Part shown: positions 52,697 to 62,900 of the stretch, piece after piece
How the letters are laid out: every line of letters begins with the position of its first letter
Position numbering within the stretch: position 1 is the stretch's first letter
Source: Ruminococcus sp.
Lineage (GTDB): Bacteria > Bacillota > Clostridia > Oscillospirales > Acutalibacteraceae
DNA length: 64,000 nucleotides
Reading direction: 5' to 3'
Assembly (NCBI GenBank): GCA_017473555.1
Contig: JAFUKO010000101.1
Location: 1-64,000 of the forward strand
Notes under the pieces: model-generated
What the model was told of the DNA's origin: nothing
What the model saw: the letters and a program-made list of their open reading frames with translations, nothing else
The model's database searches: none
Position numbers and translations under genes: made by a program

Positions 52697-54814
52697 ATGG
52701 AAAACTATCTTGTTATTGCGACCTTTGTCGGTGCGGTACTGGCTATTCTCTTCGCTGTTATTATGGCAAAAAGAGTACTTAGTTTCGACGAAGGTACAGA
52801 AAAAATGAAGAAAATCTCCGCTAATATCCGTCAGGGTGCTAACGCTTACCTCAAAAGACAGTATACAATCGTATCTGCGTTCTTTGGTGGTATGTTTGTT
52901 GTTCTCTGTCTTATGGCGGCATTTAACATGCTTACCTGGTATGTACCGTTTGCGTTCATCACAGGTGGTCTGTTCTCAGGACTTTCGGGCTTTATCGGTA
53001 TGAAGATTGCTACAGCCGCTAACGCTCGTACAGCAAATGCTTGCAGAACAGGTCTTAACAAAGGCTTACGTGTAGCTTTCTCAGCAGGTTCGGTTATGGG
53101 CTTCACTGTAGTAGGTTTAGGACTTTTAGATATTTCTATCTGGTTCTTCTTACTCAGATTCGTATTCGGCTGTACTGCTTCTGAGATTACCAGTGCTATG
53201 CTTACATTCGGTATGGGTGCTTCATCAATGGCACTCTTTGCCCGTGTTGGCGGCGGTATCTTCACAAAAGCTGCTGACGTTGGTGCTGCTCTGGTTGGTA
53301 AGGTTGAGGCAGGCATCCCTGAGGATGACCCACGTAACCCTGCTTGTATCGCTGATAACGTAGGCGACAACGTTGGTGACGTTGCTGGTATGGGTGCTGA
53401 CCTCTACGAGTCTTATGTAGGCTCAGTTATTTCAGCATCTGCATTAGGTGTTGCTGCTTTCTCTAATTTACACGATGCAGCTTTCGGTTTCAGAGCTATG
53501 GCTGTTCCTATGCTCATCGCAGCAGTCGGTATTCTCTGCTCTATTTTAGGTACATTCTTTGTACGCACAAAAGAGAACGCTGACCAGAAAGCTCTCTTAA
53601 AGTCACTTTCACGTGGTACAAACCTTTCAGCTATTGTAATTGCAGTTGCTGCTTTCCCACTTATTTACTTTGTTTTAGGTAAAGCAAACTTAGGTTTCTA
53701 CTTTGCTATTATCGCAGGTCTTTTAGCAGGTGTGCTCATCGGTCTTTCAACCGAGTACTTCACATCTGATTCATACAAGCCTACTAAGAACCTCGCTGCT
53801 AAGTCAGAGACAGGTTCTGCTACAATCATCATCGGTGGTTTAGGTCTTGGTATGCTTTCAACAGTACTCCCAATCGTTATCGTTGGTGCTTGTGTACTTG
53901 TTGCTTACTTTGTATCTGCTGGTAACTTAACAGAAGCAGGCGGTGCTTCTGCCGGTCTTTACGGTATTGCTTTAGCTGCTGTTGGTATGTTTTCAACTTT
54001 AGGTATTACACTTGCTACTGACGCTTACGGTCCAGTTGCTGATAATGCAGGCGGTATCGCTGAGATGGCAGGTCTTGAGCCAGAAGTTAGACAGAGAACA
54101 GATGCTCTTGACTCACTTGGTAACACAACTGCTGCTACAGGTAAGGGCTTTGCTATCGGTTCAGCTGCTTTAACAGCTTTAGCTTTAGTTGCTTCTTATA
54201 TCGAGAAAGCTCAGGAAGTTGGCTCAGATGTTAACTTTGAAACATTCACAGTTATGGATCCGCTCGTACTCGTTGGTTTATTCATCGGTGCTTGCTTACC
54301 ATTCGTATTCGCAGCTCTCACTATGGATGCTGTAGGTCGTGCTGCTCAGTCAGTTGTTATTGAGGTTAGACGCCAGTTCAAGGCTATCAAGGGCCTTATC
54401 GACGGCAAGGCTGATGCTGATTACGCAAGATGCGTAGACCTTTGTACAAAGTCAAGTTTAAAGGAAATGATTCTTCCTACAATCGTAGCTGTTGTTACTC
54501 CTGTTGTAGTTGGTCTTATCTTAGGCGTTAAGGGTGTAGTTGGTATGCTCGCTGGTGCTACAGTTACAGGTTTCTTGCTCGCTGTATTTATGTCAAACTC
54601 AGGTGGTGCTTGGGATAACGCTAAAAAGCACATCGAGTCAGGTGTGCACGGCGGTAAGGGTAGTGATCAGCACAAGGCTGCTGTTGTTGGTGACACAGTA
54701 GGTGACCCATTCAAGGACACATCAGGCCCATCAATTAACATCCTCATCAAGCTGCTTTCAATGGTTTCAATCGTATTTGCAGCATTGGTTGTTAATTTCT
54801 CAATTTTAGGTTAA
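52697..54814 (+). CDS. hppA: Membrane-bound ion-pumping pyrophosphatase
   Basis: About 705 aa with around 16 membrane helices. Substrate site motifs are DNVGDNVGDVAGMGADLYES and, near the C-terminus, DTVGDPFKDTSGPSINILIK. The GNTTAATGKG block has Ala where K+-independent enzymes have Lys, so this should be the K+-dependent class, which pumps Na+ or H+. It recovers energy from pyrophosphate. ATG 52697 has AAGGAGG; the frame before it lacks a site. Consistent with the Rnf complex and antiporters in the same window. Confidence 0.96.
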   Translation: MENYLVIATFVGAVLAILFAVIMAKRVLSFDEGTEKMKKISANIRQGANAYLKRQYTIVSAFFGGMFVVLCLMAAFNMLTWYVPFAFITGGLFSGLSGFIGMKIATAANARTANACRTGLNKGLRVAFSAGSVMGFTVVGLGLLDISIWFFLLRFVFGCTASEITSAMLTFGMGASSMALFARVGGGIFTKAADVGAALVGKVEAGIPEDDPRNPACIADNVGDNVGDVAGMGADLYESYVGSVISASALGVAAFSNLHDAAFGFRAMAVPMLIAAVGILCSILGTFFVRTKENADQKALLKSLSRGTNLSAIVIAVAAFPLIYFVLGKANLGFYFAIIAGLLAGVLIGLSTEYFTSDSYKPTKNLAAKSETGSATIIIGGLGLGMLSTVLPIVIVGACVLVAYFVSAGNLTEAGGASAGLYGIALAAVGMFSTLGITLATDAYGPVADNAGGIAEMAGLEPEVRQRTDALDSLGNTTAATGKGFAIGSAALTALALVASYIEKAQEVGSDVNFETFTVMDPLVLVGLFIGACLPFVFAALTMDAVGRAAQSVVIEVRRQFKAIKGLIDGKADADYARCVDLCTKSSLKEMILPTIVAVVTPVVVGLILGVKGVVGMLAGATVTGFLLAVFMSNSGGAWDNAKKHIESGVHGGKGSDQHKAAVVGDTVGDPFKDTSGPSINILIKLLSMVSIVFAALVVNFSILG

Positions 54815-54828
54815 TAGTAATAATATAC

Positions 54829-54864
54829 AAACAGCGTGTGGATTTTTCTACACGCTGTTTTTTT
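54829..54864 (+). terminator. Terminator of hppA
   Basis: AAACAGCGTG (from 54829) and CACGCTGTTT (54851-54860) pair, followed by a T run. The stem sequence is the same as in the terminator at 3021-3061. Confidence 0.92.
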
Positions 54865-54871
54865 GTTTGCA

Positions 54872-54899
54872 TTGAAATGGAAAATTTAGGGAGTATAAT
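54872..54899 (+). promoter_or_regulatory. Promoter for the large dockerin protein
   Basis: TTGAAA (54872-54877) and TATAAT (54894-54899) with a 16-bp spacer, about 40 bp before the ATG. Confidence 0.6.
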
Positions 54900-54937
54900 A
54901 TAGATGTACAATTTATATTTAATATGGAGGTTAGAAT

Positions 54938-57900
54938 ATGAAAAAGCTAATTAGTGTTTTGCTTGTGATATCATTGCTTGTGTCGTTTGTGGCGATAACA
55001 GCATCAGCGTATAGCTGGAACGATCCTGAAGCTATTACAGTTGATGAAGCAGTCGCTGAATACGAAGCTGAAACAGGCGAAGAGGTTGAAACATTCAGAT
55101 ACTACTTCCTGATGCCAAATGGCAGTAACGGAGAGCGTAGCAATGACGAGCTCTCAATGTATTACGATAAGTATCATGCAAGCTGGTACACAAGGTTTGA
55201 GGATGGTACACCTACAACAAACACAGCGTGTATTTACTGGTGGGATAGTGGCATTGCCGACCCTACAATGTGGACTGGTTATCTCCCATCAGGAGTTGAT
55301 GAAAACGATCCTGATGTTTACTACGCTGATGTTCCTCAGGCTGCAACAACAATTATCTGGAACAATGGCGTTGACGGTGGTATGGATCCTGATGATCCTA
55401 TCTACTATTGTAGTGCACAGACAGTCAATATTCCTTGTGAATATTATGACCCGGGCGAGTCGGATAACTATCCTAACGGCACAGAAAACTTTGATGAAAT
55501 GATTTTTGTTATCACTCCTGGTCTTGTCCATACCAGTGATTTATCACTTAAGCTGACTTGCGATGGAGAATGGTACTACTATTATGGTAACGGTTGTTAT
55601 GGTTTTACTGAAAACGGTGACGAAGATGACTGTCTGCGTGATGATCACTATGATGCAGCAGGCAACCACGTTGGTAAGGATGAAGCTCCGACAATAGCAC
55701 CAACCAAGGCTCCGACAGTAGCGCCAACATCTGCACCAACTCAAAATCCAATAGTTGATTCACAGTATGTTATCGCAGGAGCTGACGAAAAAGACCCATC
55801 TAAAATCAACGGACAGGTTCACGGATATATGGGCGATGCTGATGGTGACGGTGAAGCATCTGTAATGGACGCAACTGAAATTCAGCTTCAAGTTGCCCGT
55901 CTTAAAGTTTTAGATAAAATTCATATGTTACTGTCTGATGTTGACCGTGACGGTGATGTATCCGTAATGGACGCAACAGAGATTCAGCTGTTTAAAGCAA
56001 GACTCAAAGGCTCAGATGTCATCGGACGAATTCTGTATACACCTAGTTTGCCAGAGCCCCCGACTGAGGCACCTACACGAGCTCCAACAGAACCACCAAC
56101 AGACATACCTGAGCCTACTGTAGCACCACCTGATTATCCTGAAATTGATTATGTAGATGTAGCTGGTGGCACACTTTACGAAGGTTATTCCAATGTTATC
56201 GATGTAAATATATGTACCAAAAAGGTATTGGCATTTACTCCTTCTGTCAGCGGATACTATACAATTGTTTCTGATTGTTTAGATTATTACGATGATCCGG
56301 TATGTGAGCTTTATGACAGCAACCGTGATTTTATAGATAGTAGTGACGACTATGATGAAAGTAGCAATTTCTGTCTTACAAGTTATCTGACGGCTGGCAA
56401 AACATATTATTACAAAGTCTATGATTACCGCGGTTCATATATGAGCTGTCCGATAAAATTCTATTCCGGTAGCTATGTTGAAGAACCATCCTATACTCAA
56501 ACCGGTGTTATACATTTTGACGCGAACTCTGCCGGTTGGAACAACTTCAAGAAAGTTTTCTGTCACATCTGGGTATATAACGGAGATTCATTCTATGCTT
56601 GGCAGTCAAAGGGTTCAGCTTGTACAGATGCTGACAAAGATGGTATCTGGACATACGACTTAGAGGCAAAGGGGATAGAACTTGTAAGCGGACAGCTGTA
56701 TGCAGTGGTTTTCTCAAATGAAAACGGTATGCAAACATACAATCTCTTAATGGGTACAGATTGTCTTGGTGATACAGCTTACTGTGACGGCACAATGTAC
56801 GAAAATCCTGAGGATAGCTCAAAGACAGCACAGGCTGCTTTCTGGAAAGGTCAGTACCCTACGGTTTATGGTCCTGAGAAGTGTGTAACATCTATCGGTA
56901 ATGTTGTAGGCACATGCGTTCCTATCTATACTTCTTCACAGTCAATGTTTGAGGACTTCCTCTTAAACAAGCTTGAGAATGCCAGAACATATTCAGGAAA
57001 AGACGACCAGACTCTGCTTGATGATACAGCTGAGGCACTCGGACTCAAAATAGAAAATGTTCAGATGGCTATAGAGAATACGTATGTATATGTTGATTGG
57101 AGTCCATATAAGTCAACGTTAAACGGTGACATAGTTGATGGTCCGGGATATGATCAACCATCTGTCCCAGGTCGACCATCTACACCGGATCAACCTAACA
57201 TACCTGGACCACCTGATCTGCCAAATTATCGTATGGAATACGGTAACACTCTAAGATTTGACACAAATTCCGCTCGATGGAACAACTTCAAGAAAGTTTT
57301 CTGTCACATCTGGGTATATGGCGGCGATTCTTTCTATGCTTGGCAGGCAAAGGGTTCAGCTTGTACAGATACTGACGGTGATGGTATCTGGACATATGAT
57401 TTAGATGCCAAAGGTGTAACGCTTGAACCAGGCACACTTTATGCTGTAATTTTCTCAAATGAAAACGGTATGCAGACATATAATCTGTTGCTCGATTACT
57501 CAGTTTTGGGCGATGTTGCTTGTTGTGCGGGCATTTCATACGAGGCTCCTGAGGATAGCTCAAAGACAGTACAGGCTGCTTACTGGTGCAATCAGGACTA
57601 CACAGAGTTCGGACCTGAGCTGTGTATAACTTCTATCGGCAACGTTGTCGGAACATGTGTACCAAGGGGTACATCGACTTATGATCTGTTTATAGATTTT
57701 CTTGAGTACTACCTCGAAAACGCCAGAAGATATTCTGGAAAGAATGACCAGAATCTGATTGACGATACAGCCGACACTCTCGGACTTTCTCAAGAAGATG
57801 TGAGATATGCTATCGATGAAACACGTGTATATGTCAACTGGAGTGAATCTAAGTCAAAACTCCCTTCGGAACCACCGGTAGCGGTCGATCCGCCATACGG

Positions 57901-58369
57901 CTCGGACTCAATAACACGCACTGAGGCTTTTGATGAAATCAAAGAATACCTGCAAGATTATGGTGACTATGATAACACTGTGTACTTTGATGATGACGTC
58001 AGTGGCTATAGTGTAGAAGTCCGATATAATTCAAATTACAATGCTATTGAGATTTATGGCTATGATTATTCATCACCACGAGAGGTTGACACTTATATTC
58101 GTATAAATCGTGGCGAGTATGTGTTCTATTATGAGACCGAGATGATTAACCCGATAAGCTCTGCTGTTTATTTTGCAGCAACAGGCTTTGGTTCAATGGC
58201 AGACTCAAATCCTAATCATTTCTACACAAACAAAGCTACATTCTCAAGCTCAAACTACAGCTATTCACAGGCAGAACCGACAATTACAACAGGTTTTGCA
58301 AAAGCATTTGCGACTACTGACTATGCTTTATGGGGTGAAATAGTCGCTAGTATTTACGATTTGCTGTAA
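54938..58369 (+). CDS. Large secreted dockerin protein with duplicated carbohydrate-binding-like modules
   Basis: 1143 aa. Order: signal peptide (1-24); an N-terminal Trp/Tyr-rich module (about 50-235) with CIYWWDSG and TTIIWNNG; a PTIAPTKAPT linker; a type I dockerin (about 295-365) with DADGDGEASVMDATEIQL and DVDRDGDVSVMDATEIQL; a second Pro/Thr linker; a PPC-like beta module (about 400-515); two near-identical modules of about 200 residues (525-725 and 770-975), each with NNFKKVFCHIWVY, DGIWTYDL and FSNENGMQTYNLL; and a C-terminal domain (980-1143). The paired modules recall CBM26-type starch binding in their FD-W-Y-W pattern, but I cannot assign them with certainty. No catalytic domain is recognised. 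An internal dockerin is less common than a terminal one. I infer an adhesion subunit of a cohesin-dockerin complex. Confidence 0.82.
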   Translation: MKKLISVLLVISLLVSFVAITASAYSWNDPEAITVDEAVAEYEAETGEEVETFRYYFLMPNGSNGERSNDELSMYYDKYHASWYTRFEDGTPTTNTACIYWWDSGIADPTMWTGYLPSGVDENDPDVYYADVPQAATTIIWNNGVDGGMDPDDPIYYCSAQTVNIPCEYYDPGESDNYPNGTENFDEMIFVITPGLVHTSDLSLKLTCDGEWYYYYGNGCYGFTENGDEDDCLRDDHYDAAGNHVGKDEAPTIAPTKAPTVAPTSAPTQNPIVDSQYVIAGADEKDPSKINGQVHGYMGDADGDGEASVMDATEIQLQVARLKVLDKIHMLLSDVDRDGDVSVMDATEIQLFKARLKGSDVIGRILYTPSLPEPPTEAPTRAPTEPPTDIPEPTVAPPDYPEIDYVDVAGGTLYEGYSNVIDVNICTKKVLAFTPSVSGYYTIVSDCLDYYDDPVCELYDSNRDFIDSSDDYDESSNFCLTSYLTAGKTYYYKVYDYRGSYMSCPIKFYSGSYVEEPSYTQTGVIHFDANSAGWNNFKKVFCHIWVYNGDSFYAWQSKGSACTDADKDGIWTYDLEAKGIELVSGQLYAVVFSNENGMQTYNLLMGTDCLGDTAYCDGTMYENPEDSSKTAQAAFWKGQYPTVYGPEKCVTSIGNVVGTCVPIYTSSQSMFEDFLLNKLENARTYSGKDDQTLLDDTAEALGLKIENVQMAIENTYVYVDWSPYKSTLNGDIVDGPGYDQPSVPGRPSTPDQPNIPGPPDLPNYRMEYGNTLRFDTNSARWNNFKKVFCHIWVYGGDSFYAWQAKGSACTDTDGDGIWTYDLDAKGVTLEPGTLYAVIFSNENGMQTYNLLLDYSVLGDVACCAGISYEAPEDSSKTVQAAYWCNQDYTEFGPELCITSIGNVVGTCVPRGTSTYDLFIDFLEYYLENARRYSGKNDQNLIDDTADTLGLSQEDVRYAIDETRVYVNWSESKSKLPSEPPVAVDPPYGSDSITRTEAFDEIKEYLQDYGDYDNTVYFDDDVSGYSVEVRYNSNYNAIEIYGYDYSSPREVDTYIRINRGEYVFYYETEMINPISSAVYFAATGFGSMADSNPNHFYTNKATFSSSNYSYSQAEPTITTGFAKAFATTDYALWGEIVASIYDLL

Positions 58370-58401
58370 TTGAATACAGCTGAAGTTTAACACAAACTCA
58401 A

Positions 58402-58434
58402 AAACAGCCGAGGGTTATCTTCGGCTGTTTTTTC
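58402..58434 (+). terminator. Terminator of the large dockerin protein gene
   Basis: AAACAGCCGA (58402-58411) and TCGGCTGTTT (58421-58430) pair, followed by TTT. Confidence 0.92.
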
Positions 58435-58463
58435 TGCTCAAAATTCTGTTTTAGAACCAAAAA

Positions 58464-58479
58464 TCGAACAGCTGTTCGA
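58464..58479. promoter_or_regulatory. 16-bp perfect palindrome, LexA-box-like
   Basis: TCGAACAGCTGTTCGA is fully self-complementary. Its core GAAC-N4-GTTC matches the Gram-positive LexA (DinR) box. It lies 209 bp before the 55-aa gene and does not overlap an obvious promoter. The rest of the gap to 58687 is AT-rich, with a TATAAT at about 58609. Confidence 0.45.
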
Positions 58480-58687
58480 ATAATTCGCAAGAAGAATTAA
58501 CTATTACCGTTCTGTATCTTTTTTATCACTTTGAGAATTAACGATGAATAAACTGTAAGTCGGATATATAAAGGTGTAACTGGAGTTTTAAACCTTAGTC
58601 TGCTAAAATATAATCATAAGATAGATATATGAATTTTTTATATATATAAACATTTATGAAATACTTTAGGATTTGAGGAGGATTAAA

Positions 58688-58855
58688 ATGCGTATTAACG
58701 TAATGGGCGAAAAAGTATCAGACGCAGTTGTAAAAATGTATGTAAACGAACTTCTCAAGGTGCACCCTGAGAGAAAGGTCTCCGCGGTGGATATCATCGT
58801 AGAGGGCGACTTTTTGAAGGTCAAGTGTGAGTACGAGCTTGACAACATAGCGTAA
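58688..58855 (+). CDS. 55-aa conserved-looking small protein
   Basis: Starts at ATG 58688 with GAGGAGG 7 nt upstream and ends just before a strong terminator. The sequence begins MRINVMGEKVSDAVVKMY and continues with a charged helix and a beta hairpin (VDIIVEGDFLKVKCEYEL), a compact alpha/beta pattern without membrane or signal segment. No family recognised. The gene has its own 320-bp upstream gap and stands alone. Confidence 0.78.
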   Translation: MRINVMGEKVSDAVVKMYVNELLKVHPERKVSAVDIIVEGDFLKVKCEYELDNIA

Positions 58856-58857
58856 GA

Positions 58858-58889
58858 AAAAGCCTCCTGTTTTATCAGGAGGCTTTTTT
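58858..58889 (+). terminator. Terminator of the 55-aa gene
   Basis: AGCCTCCTG (58861-58869) and CAGGAGGCT (58876-58884) pair, followed by TTTTT. Confidence 0.93.
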
Positions 58890-58894
58890 ATGCC

Positions 58895-58923
58895 TTGATT
58901 TAAGGTTTGTAAAAGGGTATACT
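58895..58923 (+). promoter_or_regulatory. Sigma-A promoter for the Ca/Na antiporter
   Basis: TTGATT (58895-58900) and TATACT (58918-58923) stand 17 bp apart. Confidence 0.6.
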
Positions 58924-58952
58924 AGATAGAGATTTTTATTTTGGAGGGTATT

Positions 58953-59888
58953 ATGATAGTACTGAACATATTATTGCTCCTTTTAGGTTTTGTCTTGCTT
59001 ATCAAGGGTGCTGACTTTTTTGTTGACGGCAGTTCATCTATTGCAAAGCTATTAAAGGTGCCGTCAGTTGTAATCGGTCTGACAATTGTTGCGATGGGAA
59101 CTTCGGCTCCTGAGGCGGCTGTCAGTATTACAGCCGGAATTTCGGGTAGCAACGAGATTGCGATAAGCAACGTAGTCGGTTCAAATATTTTTAATATGCT
59201 CGTCGTTGTCGGCGCTTGTGCGATTATCAAGTCGTTTGATTTGGACAGAAACATCCTCAAGCGTGACTTTCCTGTCAATATCGTAGCAAATGTAGTTTTA
59301 CTGGTAGCTATGCTGTTAGGTAGTGCGATTAGTCGCTTTGACGGTATAATGATGCTTTTGCTGATGATTGCGTATATTACGTGGCTTGTGGTAAATGCTC
59401 TGAAAAACCGTGAAGAGAGCGGCGACAATATCAAAACAATTTCTCCGATACTCAGTGTTGTTTATATTATCGGTGGTTTAGCGGCTGTTATTTTCGGTGG
59501 TGATTTGGTTGTTGATAATGCAACCGTACTTGCACAGGCAATGGGATGGAGCGAAACATTTATCGGACTCACCATTATTGCAATCGGAACATCGCTTCCT
59601 GAGCTTGTCACAAGTATTGTAGCTTCTAAAAAAGGTGAAAACGGTTTGGCGTTAGGTAACGTTGTCGGCTCTAACATTTTCAATTTACTGTTCATTCTAG
59701 GCTTATCAAGTTCGATATCCGAGATTGCCGTAGATTTAAGTGCAATAATAAATACAGTGTTCTTGCTGATTATGACTGTTCTGATGTATGTGCTTTGCGT
59801 AGTAAGAAAGAAGCTCGGCAGAGTAGAGGGCATAATTATGGTGTCCTTGTATGCAGCATACACAGGGTACTTACTCTATGTAGGATAA
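58953..59888 (+). CDS. Calcium/sodium antiporter, CaCA family (YrbG-like)
   Basis: About 311 aa, about ten membrane helices in two homologous halves. The alpha repeats are MGTSAPEAAVSITAGISG with SNVVGSNIFNMLV, and IGTSLPELVTSIVASKKG with GNVVGSNIFNLLF, including the ion-binding acidic residues. A Na+ gradient made by Rnf or the pyrophosphatase could drive it. ATG 58953 has TTGGAGGG at 5-6 nt. Confidence 0.94.
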   Translation: MIVLNILLLLLGFVLLIKGADFFVDGSSSIAKLLKVPSVVIGLTIVAMGTSAPEAAVSITAGISGSNEIAISNVVGSNIFNMLVVVGACAIIKSFDLDRNILKRDFPVNIVANVVLLVAMLLGSAISRFDGIMMLLLMIAYITWLVVNALKNREESGDNIKTISPILSVVYIIGGLAAVIFGGDLVVDNATVLAQAMGWSETFIGLTIIAIGTSLPELVTSIVASKKGENGLALGNVVGSNIFNLLFILGLSSSISEIAVDLSAIINTVFLLIMTVLMYVLCVVRKKLGRVEGIIMVSLYAAYTGYLLYVG

Positions 59889-59901
59889 AAGTAGCTAAAA
59901 T

Positions 59902-59935
59902 AAAACTCCCCACAGTTTTGTGGGGAGTTTTTTAT
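59902..59935. terminator. Bidirectional terminator between antiporter and glycosidase
   Basis: AAACTCCCCACA (59903-59914) and TGTGGGGAGTTT (59919-59930) form a perfect 12-bp stem with a 4-nt loop, flanked by A and T runs. Confidence 0.93.
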
Positions 59936-59965
59936 GTAAGTACCTAAATAGTTTAAGCTAAAAAC

Positions 59966-62900
59966 TTATTTATATGTGCCGATACCATAGCCGTCATCAA
60001 ATTGTGCAAGGTATCTCTGAATGTTTGTAACATCCATGATATTTGTAAAGCCGTCAGCATCTACGTCAGCAGCCTTTTCACTGTATGGTGAAGGGTTGAG
60101 TGCTGCAAGTGCGAGCTGGATGGTTGTGCAGTCCATAATATCAACACCATCGTTACAGTCTGCGTCACCGAGCAGATATTTTTCAAAAGGTGTGCAGATG
60201 TTGTCAGCCTTGTCAAGTACGAAGTAATCGTACTGAACGCTATTGTCAGGTCTGTACTGTTCGCTTCCGTAAGTATGGGAATCGTGTGTCATATTTGAAT
60301 CGTAGTAGTTATCTCTGTCAAACTTAACAACGATTTCGTGTGTACCCTCAGTAAGCTGGAGGAGAAGATGTGTACTTGTCTGGAAGTCGTAATTAACAAC
60401 AGGGAATACAAGTGCACCGACATCAGTGCCATCAACGAATACTGAACGAATTGCCGCATTTGAGCAGGATGTAGGGTCGTTTGAGCTGTAGTCGTTGTAG
60501 CAAGCGAAGAACACATACTGTCCTGCTTCTTTGATGTCTACATTGATTGTGAGCGCTCTTTCAAGGTTTGCACTGAATACATCAGTGACAACAGATTTAC
60601 CGCTAGCTGTTGCCTTTGTGAGATTCTTGAGTGTGCAGTTTTCAGCCTCAATCTTGATGCGACTTGGGCTTACAACTACAGGTCTGCTCATCTCACTCCA
60701 TACGCCGTCTTTTGAAACTACTACAACGGAGTAAGCACCGTAAACAGAAGGGTCGATTGTGTAAGAGTTTGTAGAACAGTCCACATACTCTGAACCTGTC
60801 CATACCTTATATGTACAGCCGCTTTGTGCACCCCATGTAAGAGTGTTGCCTGAAAGCTTAGCAACCGGCATCTTTGGACAGATAACATGGTTTTTCTCAT
60901 CGTTTAAGTTAACTGTTTCAACCTCTTCATCAGTATCGGCAACTGTGATAACAATTTCGTAGTTACCTGATGCACCGAATGGGAGAGTATAAGAAGTGCC
61001 AACGTTTTCGCCGTTAACAACGATAGACTGAATGACTGAGCCTTCACCCTCTAATGTGAGGTCGACTGTTGCGTCACAGTATGTGTAGTCATTTAAGTAG
61101 AATGGACCTTTCATCCACTCAGGGATATATGGCTCGAATGTGATACCGTCTGTATCGTAAATCATACCGAACAGTACCTTGTAGTAACCTGAGAGTGTAG
61201 CAGCGATTGACCATAACTGATGGTTAACGTGGATACCCTCACCGGTTGTGAAGTCTACAACCTCTTTGTTTACAAGAGAAGTTGCAGCAGCAGTGATACA
61301 GGAGTTCCAGATCTCTTCAGATAATAAGTCATAGCCGTGTTCTGCACCAGCGAGCATAAGCTGAGCTTCCCAACCAGGCCATACACCACGGTTGTGATAA
61401 ACTCTGTCTTTGTGCTCGAGCTCACCCTGTTTGTTAGGGTAAACAACGTTTGCACCGTAAGTAACTAATGGATAGTTTTCAGCGATAGAATCAAGCTGCT
61501 CCTGTGTACCGATATTGAACCAGAGAGCATAGCCGTTAGCGATACAGTCAATTTTGTATGGGAGTGGTGAACCCATATAGCTTGGATACTCCCATGCAGC
61601 GTAGCAACCCAGCTCATCGTGCCAGAGTCGTTCTGTTACTGCTTTGTAAAGAGCATCGTATTTAGCCTGTAAGTATTCTGTATCTTCTTTGCCTAAGATT
61701 TCGGCAGTTTTAATCATTCTCTGTAAAACGCCGAGATAGATCATATTAACGCTTGTAGCCTTACCTTCTGCGATATTTGCGAGAGATTCCTCAACCTCGT
61801 TGCCCATCCAGTCAGGGTATGTCTGTGATCTCCAGTCAAGACCGCAGGTTTCGCCCTTCATAAGACCTGACTCGCTGTCCCATACTGTGTTGTAGTCCTG
61901 CTTGATGTTGCTTAAACAGATGTCGTAGAAGTACTCAAGAACAGACTCATCACCTGTTGAGAGGTAGATTTCCCATACTGAGAGGTATGTGATAATCTTG
62001 TCGGTTGAAACAGGATAAGAACCGCCTGTACCTGTATCTTCTTCAAATACCTTGAAGCCGTTGAAATGAACAACCTTTTCTTTAGCACAGTTTAAGGAGA
62101 TTTCAGGATAGATAGCAGCGAGTGAGAATTCACACGCCATAGCTGTATCTCTTGTCCATACCTTTCTCCAGGTTTCACCTGTGTAGAAAGCTGTGCCGAA
62201 TTCTGACTCAAACTTGTTGATAACTGTTTCTTCCATTGAGAGGTTGTAAACAGCTTCAGCAAGTGGAGTGTTAGGAGCTAAAAACTGTGGCATATCAGAA
62301 GTGTCTTTTACCTGATTCCAAGTTTTAGCTGTACCTGAGGTAGTTGAAGTCATTGAAGTAGGGGAGTTAACTGTAACTGTACCCTTTGTGTCTACAATAC
62401 CGTCAGGAGAAAGTGTGTATGAGTATGGATACACATAGTCAAGGTCGATATCAAACTGTGTGCTTAAGTAGAAAGCAGGGAGATTACCTGCGTGTGCGTA
62501 TCCGTTCTGTTTTTCGATGTTTACAGCAGCAAGTTCAGCGCCCACGTTTAAAATGCGGTACTTGCCTGTTGAATTGTCAACATACCATCCGCACTCATTG
62601 TCGGCTGAATCTTTTGTGCAAACTTCGCCATTTTCTGATATATAGATGTAGTTGCCTGTTTTAGCATTTTGAATGTAGCAAATCTGTGGGTCATCACTTG
62701 GGATAAAGTTCCATGTTGTGTTTGCATTAGCAATATTAGCATCGTTTATGCTGATGTAAGACAGCTTGCCGTCTCTTTCACACAGAACCTGATCAGCGTG
62801 GTCGCCCCATGCACTCTGGATTGTGATGTTTTCCTGTGGCTCATCGAATTTATAGAAATTCTTTGTGTCGCCTGAAATTACAGTTGCAGCGTTAAGACCT

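Noticed and set aside
54421..54633. Minus-strand frames inside hppA and other highly expressed genes
   Set aside because: Antisense shadows within well-supported genes; no independent signals.
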